Shown: positions 39,677 to 49,790, counted from the first letter of the stretch. The stretch is DNA of 64,000 nucleotides from Streptomyces sp. KL109B (GCF_030766935.1 NZ_JASERL010000014.1:1-64000); one strand, 5' to 3'. The notes: generated by a model not told the origin, from the sequence alone. A program made the numbers and translations.

Positions 39677-40941
39677 GCGCCGCGGAGTCGCTCAGAAGGC
39701 CCGTCTTCTGGAACTTCGGCGGCCTGTACTTCTTCTACTTCGGCATCTGGGCCCTCACCTTCACCTTCCTGCCGATCTGGCTGAAGAACGAGGGCGGCAT
39801 GGGCCCCGCCGCCATCGGCATGGTCAACACCGTGATGGCGGTGACCGCGCTGGTGCTGCAGCCGCTGTACGGCTACCTCCAGGACCGGCTCGGCTTCCGC
39901 AAGCACCTGTTCTCGGTGGTCGTGGTGTGCGCGGCGCTCATGGGCCCGTTCTTCGGGTTCGTGTTCCTGCCGCTGATCGACGTCAACCAGTACCTCGCGG
40001 CGGCCGTCGGCGGTATCTACCTCAGCCTGGCGCTCAACTCCGGAGTCGGCGTCGTCGAGGCGTTCAACGAGCGCAACAGCCGCGCCCACCGCTTCGAATA
40101 CGGCCACGCCCGCCTCTTCGGCTCGCTCGCGGGCGGCACCGCCAACCTCGTCGGCGGCATCCTGTGGGCGGCGAACCCGGACAGCGTGTGGTGGGCGGGG
40201 AGTTGCTCGGCGCTGCTGCTCGGTACGTTGCTTCTCCTCGCGCGTACGCCGGTGCCGGAGGAGGCCCCGGCCGAGGAGACGGAGCCCGGCGCGCGGCGGA
40301 TCTCCAAGGAGGCCGTCGGACACCTGCTGCGCGATCGCAGCTTCCTCGGCTTCGTCCTGCTGATGTTCGGCACCGCCGCTCTCTACGACGTCTTCGACCA
40401 GCAGTTCCCCAACTACTTCGCCCAGTTCGTCACCAGCGGCGACGCCAACGTGCTGTTCTCGCGGGTCGTCGCGGTCCAGGTGTTCCTCGAGGCCGGCGTC
40501 ATGGTGTTCACACCGTGGTTCGTGAACCGCGTCGGCGCCCGCAAGGGGCTGCTGCTCTTCGCCACCATCCTCGTCGTACGCATCCTGGGCGCGGCCCTGT
40601 TCACGCACACCGCGCTGCTCGTGGTGTGGCGGCTGCTCGCCTCGTTCGAGATGCCGCTGATGCTGGTGTCGGTGATGAAGTACCTCACCAGGATGTTCGA
40701 CGTGCGGATCTCGGCGACCGCCTACATGCTCGGCTTCAACTTCGCCAAGCAGATCGGCGTCGCCCTGTTCTCCACCGTCTTCGGCGCCGCGTACGCCGCG
40801 ATCGGCTTCTCGCAGGCGTACGTGTGGATGGCCGTGACGGTCGCCGTGCTCACTGTCGTGGCGAGCTTCCTGATGCGGGACGACCGAGAGCGGCCGGTCA
40901 CGGTGGCTCCGGAGCCGGAACCCGCGGGGGCGCGGGCCTGA
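39673..40941 (+). CDS. MFS transporter, oligosaccharide:H+ symporter-like
   Basis: 422 residues with about 12 membrane helices. The N-terminal FWNFGGLYFFYFGIWALTF and LYGYLQDRLGFRKHL resemble the LacY/nucleoside-symporter-like (MFS_1_like) branch, which carries disaccharides. The start overlaps the GH43 stop by four bases, implying uptake of the arabinoside cut by that enzyme. Last gene of the ara operon. Confidence 0.85.
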   Translation: MSAAESLRRPVFWNFGGLYFFYFGIWALTFTFLPIWLKNEGGMGPAAIGMVNTVMAVTALVLQPLYGYLQDRLGFRKHLFSVVVVCAALMGPFFGFVFLPLIDVNQYLAAAVGGIYLSLALNSGVGVVEAFNERNSRAHRFEYGHARLFGSLAGGTANLVGGILWAANPDSVWWAGSCSALLLGTLLLLARTPVPEEAPAEETEPGARRISKEAVGHLLRDRSFLGFVLLMFGTAALYDVFDQQFPNYFAQFVTSGDANVLFSRVVAVQVFLEAGVMVFTPWFVNRVGARKGLLLFATILVVRILGAALFTHTALLVVWRLLASFEMPLMLVSVMKYLTRMFDVRISATAYMLGFNFAKQIGVALFSTVFGAAYAAIGFSQAYVWMAVTVAVLTVVASFLMRDDRERPVTVAPEPEPAGARA

Positions 40942-40980
40942 CCTCTGGTCCGACGCACGCGGCCCGTGTTACCAAGGGCC

Positions 40981-42540
40981 ATGACCGCACATGATCTCCG
41001 CGACCGGTACGACACGGTCGTCGTCGGCGGCGGCCACAACGGCCTGGTGGCCGCCGCCTATCTCGCCCGCGCAGGACAGTCCGTCGCCGTCGTCGAACGC
41101 CTCGGGAACACGGGAGGCGCCGCCGTCTCCACCCGCCCGTTCGCGGGCGTCGACGCCCGGCTCTCCCGGTATTCGTACCTGGTCAGTCTGCTGCCGAAGA
41201 AGATCGTGGCCGATCTGGGGCTACGTTTCGCCACCGCCAGCCGTGATGTCTCCTCGTACACCCCGACCGTCCGCGACGGCCGCCCGACGGGGCTCCTGGT
41301 GGGTGGCGGGGAGGCGCGCACCCGTGACGCGTTCCGCCAACTGACCGGTGGGGAGCGGGAGTACGAGGCGTGGACCCGCTTCTACGAGACGACCCGGCGC
41401 GTCGCCGAACGGGTCTTTCCGACGCTCACCGAACCGCTGCCCTCCCGGGACGCGCTGCGGGAGCGGGTCGGCGACGAGGAGGCGTGGCGGCTGCTGTTCG
41501 AGGAACCCATCGGCGTAGGTATCGAGCGGCACTTCGATGACGATCTGGTGCGCGGCGTGGTCCTCACGGACGGTCTGATCGGCACGTTCGCCGACGCCCA
41601 CGACCCGTCCCTGGCCCAGAACCGGTGCTTCCTGTACCACGTGATCGGCAACGGCACGGGTGACTGGGACGTCCCGGTCGGCGGCATGGGCGCCCTCACG
41701 GAAGGGCTCGCCGACGCGGCGCGCGCGGCGGGGGCCGACCTGGTCACCGGGCACGAGGTGACTCGGATCGAGACGGACGGCGCCGAGGCCGAAGTCTCCT
41801 ACCGGACAGGTGACTTCGAGGGCACGATCGCCGCGCGGAACGTCCTCGTCAACGCGTCACCGCAGGACCTCGCCCGGCTCACAGGCGACACCCCGCCGGC
41901 GCCCGCCGAGGGAGCGCAGCTCAAGGTCAACATGTTGCTGAAGCGGCTGCCGCGGCTCAAGGACACGTCCGTCGATCCACGTGAGGCGTTCGCCGGGACG
42001 TTCCATGTGGGGGAGGGGTACGGACAGTTGGCGACGGCGTACGCGGAGGCGGCGGGCGGGGCCCTGCCCTCCGCTCCGCCGTCCGAGATCTACTGCCACT
42101 CCCTGACCGACCCCACGATTCTCGCGCCGGAGCTGGTCGAGCGCGGCTACCAGACGCTCACCCTCTTCGGACTGCACACCCCGGCGCGGCTGTTCGCCGA
42201 GGACAACGACGCGGCGCGCGCGGAGCTGTTGAAGGCGACGCTCGCGCAACTGAACGCCCAGCTCGCCGAGCCCGTCGAGGACTGTCTGGCGTCCGACGCC
42301 GACGGCCGACCGTGCATCGAGGCCAAGACCCCGCTCGACCTCGAACACGACCTCCGGCTGCCCGGCGGCAACATCTTCCACCGGGAGCTGTCGTTCCCGT
42401 ACGCCACGCGGGGCACCGGCCGGTGGGGTGTGGAGACGGAGCACGCCAACGTGTTGCTGTGCGGGGCGGGTGCAGTGCGCGGAGGCGGGGTCAGCGGGAT
42501 TCCGGGGCACAATGCCGCGATGGTCGTGCTGGGCCGTTGA
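40981..42540 (+). CDS. Phytoene-desaturase-like FAD oxidoreductase (PYROXD2 type)
   Basis: 519 residues with an N-terminal dinucleotide fold DTVVVGGGHNGLVAAAYLARAG (the GxGxxG core is VGGGHNGL) and a C-terminal FAD motif near LLCGAGAVRGGGVSGIPGHNAA. It belongs to the NAD(P)/FAD-dependent CrtI-related family that includes PYROXD2. No carotenoid genes are near, so a carotenoid role is not supported; the substrate is unknown. ATG at 40981. Monocistronic, followed by the intergenic repeat. Confidence 0.82.
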   Translation: MTAHDLRDRYDTVVVGGGHNGLVAAAYLARAGQSVAVVERLGNTGGAAVSTRPFAGVDARLSRYSYLVSLLPKKIVADLGLRFATASRDVSSYTPTVRDGRPTGLLVGGGEARTRDAFRQLTGGEREYEAWTRFYETTRRVAERVFPTLTEPLPSRDALRERVGDEEAWRLLFEEPIGVGIERHFDDDLVRGVVLTDGLIGTFADAHDPSLAQNRCFLYHVIGNGTGDWDVPVGGMGALTEGLADAARAAGADLVTGHEVTRIETDGAEAEVSYRTGDFEGTIAARNVLVNASPQDLARLTGDTPPAPAEGAQLKVNMLLKRLPRLKDTSVDPREAFAGTFHVGEGYGQLATAYAEAAGGALPSAPPSEIYCHSLTDPTILAPELVERGYQTLTLFGLHTPARLFAEDNDAARAELLKATLAQLNAQLAEPVEDCLASDADGRPCIEAKTPLDLEHDLRLPGGNIFHRELSFPYATRGTGRWGVETEHANVLLCGAGAVRGGGVSGIPGHNAAMVVLGR

Positions 42541-42546
42541 CCCGGC

Positions 42547-42593
42547 CGCGGGGCTCCGCCCCCGGACCCCGCTGCTCAATCGCCGCAGGGGCT
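42547..42593. repeat. Streptomyces GC-rich intergenic repeat
   Basis: One copy of the CGGGGCTCYGCCCC-CCGGACCCCGCTGCTC...AGGGGCT element also found twice at 5895-6030. It sits between convergent genes and can fold into a GC hairpin, so it may serve as a transcription terminator. Confidence 0.65.
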
Positions 42594-42607
42594 CTATGAC
42601 AAGTCGG

Positions 42608-44437
42608 TCAGTCCCGCGACGCCGTCCACCCCTTCGCCTCGATGCGGGACGCGTCCGCCGGGCGTGCCTCGTCGAAGGCCACGTCCGCCCCGTCGAGGAC
42701 GCGGATGCCGTCGACGTAGGCGCCCCGGCCGACGTACAGCTGGTCCGTCGCGTAGCGCCAGCGGAGGCGGAGGGGGGATGTGGCGAAGGGGGCGAGGTCG
42801 GCGGAGAGGCGGTGCCAGGCGCGGTCGGCGTAGCCGTCGACCGCGCCCGTGGGATGGGTGTCGGAGCGGTCCGTCGTGAACGGCAGTGCCTGCCACGTGG
42901 CGCCGCCGTCGGTCGACGACTCCAGGAACAGGAAGTCGGAGTGCGGCTCCGTGTCCCACCACAGGTCGCAGGTGAGGCGGGACTTCGGCGAGGCGAGGCG
43001 CAGGTCGGGCAGTGTCAGGGTCGCCGACGTGGCGCTCGCCATGCCGGAGAACCAGGCGGTGCGCCCGTGCTTGGGCCGGACGGCGACCGCGCGCGCCATG
43101 TCGTTGGCCGTGGCGACCCGGGGAGCGGAGCCGGATCGCCAATTGCGCACGGGGTGCACGGAGTTGCCGAGGACGATGAGGAACGAGTCGGTCGTCGGGT
43201 CGAGGACCAGGGACGTGCCGGTGAAGCCGGTGTGGCCCGCCGTGCGCGGCGTCGCCATCGCGCCCATGTACCAGTGCTGGTAGAGCTCGAAGCCGAGGCC
43301 GTGCTCGTCCCCGGGGAAGTCGGTGTTGAAGTCCGTGAACATGAGGTCGACGGAGTTCTCGGAGAGGATGCGGGCGTCGCCGTAGACCCCGCCGTTCAGC
43401 AGCGTACGGCCGAGGACGGCCAGGTCCCACGCCGTGGAGAAGACGCCCGCGTGGCCGGCGACGCCGCCGAGCCCGAACGCGTTCTCGTCGTGCACCTCGC
43501 CCCACACCAGGCCCCGGTCGAGCCCCGACCACGGGGCGCGCGCGTCCTCGGTCGCCGCGACCTTCGGTTTCCAGGCGGCGGGCGGGTTGTAGCGGGTGCG
43601 GTGCATGCCGAGCGGCCCCGTGATCCGCTCGCGAAGCAGGACGTCCAGGGGTTTGCCGGTGAGTTTCTCCAGGACGAGTTGGAGGGAGATGAGGTTGAGG
43701 TCGGAGTAGAGGTACTTGGTGCCGGGCGCGTTGAGGAGGGTCTCCTTCCAGATCAGCGCGATCTGGCCCTCGCGGGTCGGCTCCTTGTAGAGCGGGATCC
43801 AGGCGCGGAAACCCGAGGTGTGCGTGAGCAGTTGACGGATGGTCACATCCTGCTTGCCGCCGCCCGCGAAGTCCGGCAGGTACGAGGCGACCTTCGCCTC
43901 GAGGTCCAGGTCGCCGCGCTCGATCTGCTGCACGGCGAGGATCGACGTGAAGAGCTTCGACACGGACGCCAGGTCGAAGACCGTGTCCTGCGCCATGTCG
44001 ATCTGCTGCTCGGCCGGGAACTCGATGCCGGTGTCCGTCGTGTCGTCGTAGTGCGAGTAGCGCACCGCCTTGCCGATCGGCTGGTGCAGCGCGACCGTGC
44101 CGCCGCGCCCCGCGAGCAGCACCGCGCCCGCGTACCAGGGGTGCTTGGGGCCGCCCGGGTAGGTGCCGAGGTATTTCTCGGCGTCGGCGACCAGTTGCCG
44201 CAGATGGCCCGCGAGCAGCCCGGCGCGCTCGGGGGAGCCGCGGCGCAGCGTGGGCCGGTGGGCGGCGGAGCCGGAGTCGGAGGCGGCGGCCGCGGCGGGG
44301 CCCGCGGGGAACGGGGCGACGGCCAGGGCGCCGCCCAACGCGAGGCCCGCGGCGCCGAGTTGCCGCCGGGTGAGGCCGGAGCCAGTGGGTTCGCCGGCTC
44401 CGCGTGGTCTGTCCGCTGCTTCGGGTGCTCCGCTCAT
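42608..44437 (-). CDS. Tat-exported beta-lactamase-family serine hydrolase
   Basis: 609 residues. Twin-arginine signal LTRRQLGAAGLALGG at about 22-36 with an AAA cleavage region, then a class C beta-lactamase/esterase domain with SxxK as SVSKLF at about 158-163 and a Tyr motif near YSDLN. After about residue 440 comes a beta-sandwich (LFLESSTDGGATWQALPF) resembling the immune-inhibitor-A/MAM-type accessory domain. Members are exported esterases, D-aminopeptidases or amidases; the substrate is not predictable. It is divergent from the nitronate-monooxygenase gene. Confidence 0.83.
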   Translation of the reverse strand: MSGAPEAADRPRGAGEPTGSGLTRRQLGAAGLALGGALAVAPFPAGPAAAAASDSGSAAHRPTLRRGSPERAGLLAGHLRQLVADAEKYLGTYPGGPKHPWYAGAVLLAGRGGTVALHQPIGKAVRYSHYDDTTDTGIEFPAEQQIDMAQDTVFDLASVSKLFTSILAVQQIERGDLDLEAKVASYLPDFAGGGKQDVTIRQLLTHTSGFRAWIPLYKEPTREGQIALIWKETLLNAPGTKYLYSDLNLISLQLVLEKLTGKPLDVLLRERITGPLGMHRTRYNPPAAWKPKVAATEDARAPWSGLDRGLVWGEVHDENAFGLGGVAGHAGVFSTAWDLAVLGRTLLNGGVYGDARILSENSVDLMFTDFNTDFPGDEHGLGFELYQHWYMGAMATPRTAGHTGFTGTSLVLDPTTDSFLIVLGNSVHPVRNWRSGSAPRVATANDMARAVAVRPKHGRTAWFSGMASATSATLTLPDLRLASPKSRLTCDLWWDTEPHSDFLFLESSTDGGATWQALPFTTDRSDTHPTGAVDGYADRAWHRLSADLAPFATSPLRLRWRYATDQLYVGRGAYVDGIRVLDGADVAFDEARPADASRIEAKGWTASRD

Positions 44438-44559
44438 GGACGAGGCCCTTCTGAAAAATTCTTTCGGGATCTGCCGAGTCGGATGAAACTTCGCTGTCAG
44501 CGCTGCCTCGTGTCAACACCCGTGCGGCATGCCCGCGAAGTGAAGAACGAAGCGAAGAA

Positions 44560-44576
44560 TCTGACGCCGCATCAGA
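44560..44576. promoter_or_regulatory. Operator-like inverted repeat TCTGACGCCGCATCAGA
   Basis: Seven-base arms (one mismatch) around CCG, 43 bases before the start at 44619. Size and place fit a TetR-family operator of the flavin oxidoreductase/acyl-CoA ligase unit. No regulator gene is adjacent. Confidence 0.45.
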
Positions 44577-44618
44577 AAACCCCTTCCGTCGTCCGGCGCG
44601 CTGCGGCATCCTGCGCGC

Positions 44619-45719
44619 ATGCAGACGGAGCTGAGCAAGAAACTGGGGATCGAGCACGCCGTCTTCGGCTTCACGCCGTTTCCTGCGGTGGCCGCGGCCA
44701 TCAGCAGGGCCGGGGGCTTCGGCGTGCTCGGTGCGGTCCGCTACGCGGCACCCGACGAACTCAAACGCGACCTCGACTGGCTCGACGCCCACGCGGAGGG
44801 CCGGCCGTACGGCCTCGACGTCGTGATGCCCGCGAAGAAGGTCGAAGGCGTCACCGAGGCCGACATCGAGGCCATGATTCCGCCGGAGCACCGGAAGTTC
44901 GTGCAGGACACCCTCGCCAAGTACGGCGTCCCCGAGCTCGCCGAGGGCGAGGCGTCCGGCTGGCGCATCACCGGCTGGATGGAACAGGTCGCCCGCAGCC
45001 AACTCGACGTCGCCTTCGACTACCCGATCAAACTCCTCGCCAACGCGCTGGGCTCGCCGCCCGCCGACGTCATCGCCCGCGCCCACCAGCACGACGTCCT
45101 CGTCGCCGCGCTCGCGGGCAGCGCCAAGCACGCCCGCAAGCACGCGGACGCGGGCATCGACATCGTCGTCGCGCAGGGCTACGAGGCCGGCGGCCACACC
45201 GGCGAGATCGCCTCCATGGTGCTCACCCCGGAGGCCGTGGAGGCCGTCGACCCGCTGCCGGTGCTCGCCGCCGGTGGCATCGGCAGCGGCCAGCAGGTCG
45301 CCGCCGCGCTCACGCTCGGCGCGCAGGGTGTGTGGCTGGGCTCGGTGTGGCTGACGACGACCGAGGCCGACATGCACTCGCCCGCCGTCACCCGCAAGCT
45401 CCTCGCGGCGGGCTCCGGGGACACCGTGCGCTCCCGCGCCCTGACCGGGAAGCCCGCGCGTCAGCTGCGTACGGAGTGGACCGACGCGTGGGACGACCCG
45501 ACGGGCCCCGGACCGCTGCCGATGCCACTGCAGGGCCTGCTCGTCGCCGAGGCCGTGTCCCGGATCCAGAAGTACGAGGTGGAGCCCCTGCTCGGCACGC
45601 CCGTCGGGCAGATCGTCGGGCGGATGAACGAGGAGCGCAGCGTCCAGGCGGTCTTCGACGACCTGACGCGCGGCTTCGAGAAGGCGATCGACCGCATCAA
45701 CAAGATCGCAGGACGGTGA
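44619..45719 (+). CDS. Nitronate monooxygenase family flavoprotein
   Basis: 366-residue FMN TIM barrel: opening MQTELSKKLGIEHAVFGFTPF, the phosphate-binding AAGGIGSGQQVAAAL and GAQGVWLGSVWL segments, and QGYEAGGHTG with the family His. Related to 2-nitropropane dioxygenase and to fabK-like proteins. The actual substrate may be an acyl-CoA or nitro compound. Its stop overlaps the start of an acyl-CoA ligase (GTGA). This pairing is common in actinobacterial lipid loci and suggests a shared acyl substrate. Confidence 0.85.
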   Translation: MQTELSKKLGIEHAVFGFTPFPAVAAAISRAGGFGVLGAVRYAAPDELKRDLDWLDAHAEGRPYGLDVVMPAKKVEGVTEADIEAMIPPEHRKFVQDTLAKYGVPELAEGEASGWRITGWMEQVARSQLDVAFDYPIKLLANALGSPPADVIARAHQHDVLVAALAGSAKHARKHADAGIDIVVAQGYEAGGHTGEIASMVLTPEAVEAVDPLPVLAAGGIGSGQQVAAALTLGAQGVWLGSVWLTTTEADMHSPAVTRKLLAAGSGDTVRSRALTGKPARQLRTEWTDAWDDPTGPGPLPMPLQGLLVAEAVSRIQKYEVEPLLGTPVGQIVGRMNEERSVQAVFDDLTRGFEKAIDRINKIAGR

Positions 45720-47287
45720 GTGAACGAGTGACCAGCACAAGCACACCCCCCAACGGATTCTGGGCCCAGGCCACCGCCGACCCCGACCGCACAGTCATGA
45801 CCGCCCCGGACGGCGAACCGTGGACGGCGGGCCGCCTGCACGCCGCCGCCAACAAGATGGTCCACGGCCTGCGCGCGGCCGGTCTGGAACGCGGCGACGC
45901 CTTCGCCGTCGTCCTCCCCAACAGCGTCGAGTTCTTCACCGCCTACCTCGCCGCCTCGCAGGCCGGCTTCTACCTCGTACCGGTCAACCACCACCTCGTA
46001 GGACCCGAGATCGCCTGGATCGTCTCGGACTCGGGCGCCAAGGTGCTGATCGCGCACGAGCGGTTCGCCGACGCGGCCCGCTCGGCGGCGGACGAGGCGG
46101 GGCTCCCGGAGGACCACCGGTACGCGGTGGGCACGGTCGACACCTTCCGCCCGTACGCCGAACTCCTCGACGGGCAGGCCGAGTCGGAGCCGGAGGACCG
46201 CACGCTCGGCTGGGTCATGAACTACACGTCCGGCACCACGGGCCGCCCGCGCGGCATCCGGCGTCCGCTCCAGGGCAAGCTGCCCGAGGAGGCGTACCTC
46301 GGCGGGTTCCTCGGCATCTTCGGCATCAAGCCGTTCGACGGCAACGTGGCGCTCGTCTGCTCCCCGCTGTACCACACGGCCGTCCTCCAGTTCGCGGGCG
46401 CCGCCCTGAACATCGGGCACCCCGTCGTCCTCATGGACAAGTGGACGCCCGAGGAGATGCTCCGCCTCATCGACACCCACAAGTGCACGCACACCCACAT
46501 GGTGCCGACCCAGTTCCACCGCCTCCTCGCGCTCCCGCAGGAGGTCAAGGACCGCTACGACGTGACGTCCATGCGGCACGCGATCCACGGCGCCGCGCCG
46601 TGCCCCGACCACGTCAAGCGCGCCATGATCGACTGGTGGGGGACCTGCGTCGAGGAGTACTACGCGGCGAGCGAGGGCGGCGGCGCGTTCGCGACGGCCG
46701 AGGACTGGCTGAAGAAGCCGGGCACGGTCGGAAAGGCCTGGCCCATCAGCGAGTTGGCGGTCTACGACGACGACGGTAAGCTGCTGCCCGCCGGTGAACT
46801 CGGCACCGTCTACATGAAGATGAAGACCGGCGGATTCTCGTACCACAAGGACGAGGGCAAGACGAAGAAGAACCGCATCGGCGACTTCTTCACGGTCGGC
46901 GACCTCGGCGTGCTCGACGAGGACGGCTATCTGTTCCTGCGCGACCGCAAGATCGACATGATCATCTCGGGTGGCGTCAACATCTACCCCGCCGAGATCG
47001 AGTCCGCGCTCCTCACCCACCCGGCCGTCGCCGACGCCGCCGCGTTCGGCATCCCGCACGACGACTGGGGCGAGGAGGTCAAGGCGGTCGTCGAGGTCGC
47101 CGAGGGCCGGGCGGCGGACGACGCCCTGGCCGCCGAGATCCTCGCCCACTGCGAGACCCAACTCGCGGGCTACAAGCGGCCCAAGAGCGTCGACTTCATC
47201 GAGACGATGCCCCGCGACCCCAACGGCAAGCTCTACAAGCGCCGCTTGCGCGACCCGTACTGGGAGGGCCGGACCCGGGCGGTCTGA
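45716..47287 (+). CDS. Acyl-CoA synthetase (FadD4-like)
   Basis: 523-residue adenylate-forming enzyme. The P-loop is YTSGTTGRPRGI, A5 is YYAASEGGG, A7-A8 is FTVGDLGVLDEDGYLFLRDR, and the catalytic Lys is in NGKLYKRRLRD. It makes an acyl-CoA from a free acid and ATP. Short branched, aromatic or steroid acids are typical for this group; specificity is not readable. The start is either GTG 45716, overlapping the flavoprotein stop, or GTG 45728. Confidence 0.85.
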   Translation: MSERVTSTSTPPNGFWAQATADPDRTVMTAPDGEPWTAGRLHAAANKMVHGLRAAGLERGDAFAVVLPNSVEFFTAYLAASQAGFYLVPVNHHLVGPEIAWIVSDSGAKVLIAHERFADAARSAADEAGLPEDHRYAVGTVDTFRPYAELLDGQAESEPEDRTLGWVMNYTSGTTGRPRGIRRPLQGKLPEEAYLGGFLGIFGIKPFDGNVALVCSPLYHTAVLQFAGAALNIGHPVVLMDKWTPEEMLRLIDTHKCTHTHMVPTQFHRLLALPQEVKDRYDVTSMRHAIHGAAPCPDHVKRAMIDWWGTCVEEYYAASEGGGAFATAEDWLKKPGTVGKAWPISELAVYDDDGKLLPAGELGTVYMKMKTGGFSYHKDEGKTKKNRIGDFFTVGDLGVLDEDGYLFLRDRKIDMIISGGVNIYPAEIESALLTHPAVADAAAFGIPHDDWGEEVKAVVEVAEGRAADDALAAEILAHCETQLAGYKRPKSVDFIETMPRDPNGKLYKRRLRDPYWEGRTRAV

Positions 47288-47316
47288 GACCACCCGGGTC
47301 CGCGACGTCCCGTCCG

Positions 47317-49731
47317 TCAGCCGCGCACCCGCACCACCTTCAGCGCGGGCGACTTGAGGATGTCGCTCTCGCAGAAGCGCTCCTTGACCCACTTCTTCTG
47401 AGAGAAGAGGTGGGTCTGGTCGCTGTAGTGGGGCGAATTCGGGTTCGAGGACTGGGAGTACGTGAGGAGGGTGCGCGCCACCGGGCAGCGCCCGCCGTCC
47501 CAGCCGACCGCCTGGATGTAGCTCGACCCGGTGGTGACATCGGTGTAGCCGCCGCCCGCCGCGTTCCACACCGACTCGGCCTTGTTCCACACGCCGAGCG
47601 ACTCCGTGCCGCCGTGCACGGCGATGCGCTCGCCGCCGCGCGTCACGAACTGGTGGTCACCGAGCTTCGCGTCGAGCGGGATCTTCGCCGCGTTCAACTC
47701 GGCGACCGCGTCGGCGAGTGCGGTGGAGAAACCCGGGGCCTGCGTGTTGAGGGTGTTCGGGGTGCGCACCGGGTCGGACGCCGAGAACGGCACCTTCCAC
47801 AGCTGCGCCGCGGGCACCGCCCCCGTCAGCTTCCGCCAGAACCGGTCGAAGAGCAGGGCGCCCCGGCTGTCGGTGTTCATGGTGTGGTCCCACGCGCCGA
47901 TCACGTCGCACGCCTTCGACACGTCAACCGCCGTGCCGTCGCTGCCGGTTGCCGTGCCGCCCGGGAGCGCCGCGCACGCCTTCGCCGTGTCCGCCGCCGC
48001 GAGGTCACCGGCCGGCACCCGGTTGGCGAACTGCTGGCGTTGCAGGTCCGCGACCGTCAGGCCGCCCTTGTCGGCCATGCCCGCGACGTCCTCGACGGCG
48101 CCGCGCGTCCGCATCGAGCGCTGCGTGCCGATGTTCCCGAAGACCCGCTCGTAGCCGGTGACCGGCGTGTCCGCGTTGGCGAGCCACGCGCTGTCGTTGG
48201 AGTTCTCCGCGTACGGGGCGTCCTTGAGCACCGGCATCCTGGACGGGCCCATGATGCCCGGCTGCACGGCGTCCTTGTCCCTGCCGAGCCCGCAGTCGGT
48301 CTTCGAACCGTCCAGGACCGCGACGCCGGACGCCGGATACGTCACCTTGCCGAGCGGCGTCGAGCAGCGCGCCGCGAGGTCGTCGGTGATCCGCGGCAGC
48401 ACCTGCGACTGCGTGAACAGCGAGTGCCCGCCGGAGTCCGCGGCGATCGTGTTCACCCACGGCAGGCCCTGCGTGCGGCGCAGCGAGGCGAGGATGTCGG
48501 CCGTCGAACGGGCCTTGCTGAAGCCGAGCGCCGTGTCCGCCGCGCGCAGGTTGACCGCGTTCGGGTCGTTCAGGGCGTACGCCGTCGTGGCCGTCCAGGG
48601 GAGGGGGAGCGAGGCGCCGAGGTTCGTGACGACGGGACCGTAGCGGGTCCACCACTGGGTGCGGGTGACGTCCGGGCCACCCTTCACCGCGACGGTGACG
48701 TCCCGCTTCGTCATCTTCTCCTTCTCGCCGTCGACCACGTACGTCGTCGGGTCGGACGGGTCGAGGGTCAGCTGGTGGAGGTTGAGGGTGACGCCGGTCG
48801 CGACAGTGTGGCTCCACGCGGCGTGCGCGTTGTGGCCGATCGAGATGCCGGTGCTGCCCAGCAACGAGCCGCCCATGGCGTCGAGTTCGCCGGGGATGGT
48901 CTGCTGCGACTGCCAGAAGCGGCGGCCGCCCTGCCACGGATAGTGCGGATTGCCGAGCAGCAGGCCCCGCTTGTTCGCGGTCGCCGCGCCGCTGAACGCC
49001 ACCGCGTTCGAGCCCATGTCGGAGTCGTCCTGCTCGAACAACTCGCGGGCGGCGTCGGCGACGTCGGACTTGCTGGGGGCGGCCTGCGATGTGGTGGTCG
49101 TCGGTGGCTGCGCGGCCGTGATGCCCTCGATGCCGCGCCCCTGACCGCCGAGCACCGCGAGCGCGAAGCCGCGCGTCGCCACGTCGAGCGAGGTGATCGG
49201 CTTCACCCAGTCCGCGCCCTCGCACGCCGGGTCGGTGATCCGGTTCTGCTTGAGCCACGCGTTGTACCCGGCGGCCCAGCCGCGCATCGCGTCCTTCGCG
49301 GCGCGGCTCGGACCCGCCGGCGCGGGCACGTCGAGCAGCTTCTCCACGGTGTGCGCCTCGCGAACACCCTTGAAGTACAAGTCACTTGAGAGGTTCTTCG
49401 TCGCCGACGACAGCGAGCCGTCGGGCGCCGCGTCGGGGCCGAACGCGCGCGAGCGCTCCCCGCGCAGCGTCACGAACCCGTCGGCGAGCGTGCACACCTG
49501 ATCGGCGGCCTGCGCCCATCCGGTGCCGAAACCGAGGTTCGTGTAGTCCTTGGCGACGATGTGCGGGATGCCGTACTCGGTGTAGCGGATGGTGGCGGAG
49601 AGGCCGCCGCCACGCGGATGCCCGCCGCGCTCGGCGGCGGCGGACGACGCGGAGGCCGTCCCGGTGAGCGCGGTCAGCAGGGCGGCGACCCCGAGGGCCG
49701 CGAGGCGTCTGTGTCCTGGGCGTGTGCGCAT
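47317..49731 (-). CDS. Exported penicillin acylase family amidohydrolase
   Basis: 804 residues. Signal peptide (RRLAALGVAALLTALTGTASA), alpha chain opening ATIRYTEYGIPHIVAKD, a spacer, then the autocatalytic cleavage site with the N-terminal nucleophile Ser of DMGSNAVAFSG at about residue 240. The beta chain follows, including LLGNPHYPW. This is the layout of Streptomyces AhlM/aculeacin acylase and related Ntn hydrolases, which cut amides of acyl-homoserine lactones, cyclic lipopeptides or penicillin. The ATG at 49731 has GGGAG upstream and starts exactly at the signal peptide. Divergent from an acyl-CoA ligase, which could activate the released fatty acid (inference). Confidence 0.87.
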   Translation of the reverse strand: MRTRPGHRRLAALGVAALLTALTGTASASSAAAERGGHPRGGGLSATIRYTEYGIPHIVAKDYTNLGFGTGWAQAADQVCTLADGFVTLRGERSRAFGPDAAPDGSLSSATKNLSSDLYFKGVREAHTVEKLLDVPAPAGPSRAAKDAMRGWAAGYNAWLKQNRITDPACEGADWVKPITSLDVATRGFALAVLGGQGRGIEGITAAQPPTTTTSQAAPSKSDVADAARELFEQDDSDMGSNAVAFSGAATANKRGLLLGNPHYPWQGGRRFWQSQQTIPGELDAMGGSLLGSTGISIGHNAHAAWSHTVATGVTLNLHQLTLDPSDPTTYVVDGEKEKMTKRDVTVAVKGGPDVTRTQWWTRYGPVVTNLGASLPLPWTATTAYALNDPNAVNLRAADTALGFSKARSTADILASLRRTQGLPWVNTIAADSGGHSLFTQSQVLPRITDDLAARCSTPLGKVTYPASGVAVLDGSKTDCGLGRDKDAVQPGIMGPSRMPVLKDAPYAENSNDSAWLANADTPVTGYERVFGNIGTQRSMRTRGAVEDVAGMADKGGLTVADLQRQQFANRVPAGDLAAADTAKACAALPGGTATGSDGTAVDVSKACDVIGAWDHTMNTDSRGALLFDRFWRKLTGAVPAAQLWKVPFSASDPVRTPNTLNTQAPGFSTALADAVAELNAAKIPLDAKLGDHQFVTRGGERIAVHGGTESLGVWNKAESVWNAAGGGYTDVTTGSSYIQAVGWDGGRCPVARTLLTYSQSSNPNSPHYSDQTHLFSQKKWVKERFCESDILKSPALKVVRVRG

Positions 49732-49790
49732 CGTGCTCCCAACTGTGCTGCGGACAGAGGTGGTTGAGCGGTGCGAGGTGCGCCAGAGCG

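Noticed and set aside
40981..42540. Carotenoid biosynthesis gene
   Set aside because: The protein is CrtI-related, but no crtB, crtE or lycopene cyclase gene is present and it fits the PYROXD2-like branch better.
42428..45715. Upstream part of a 1619-codon plus-strand open frame
   Set aside because: It runs antisense through the serine hydrolase and out of frame through the flavoprotein. Only its last 523 codons (45716-47287) have acyl-CoA ligase motifs. The rest is GC-driven shadow.
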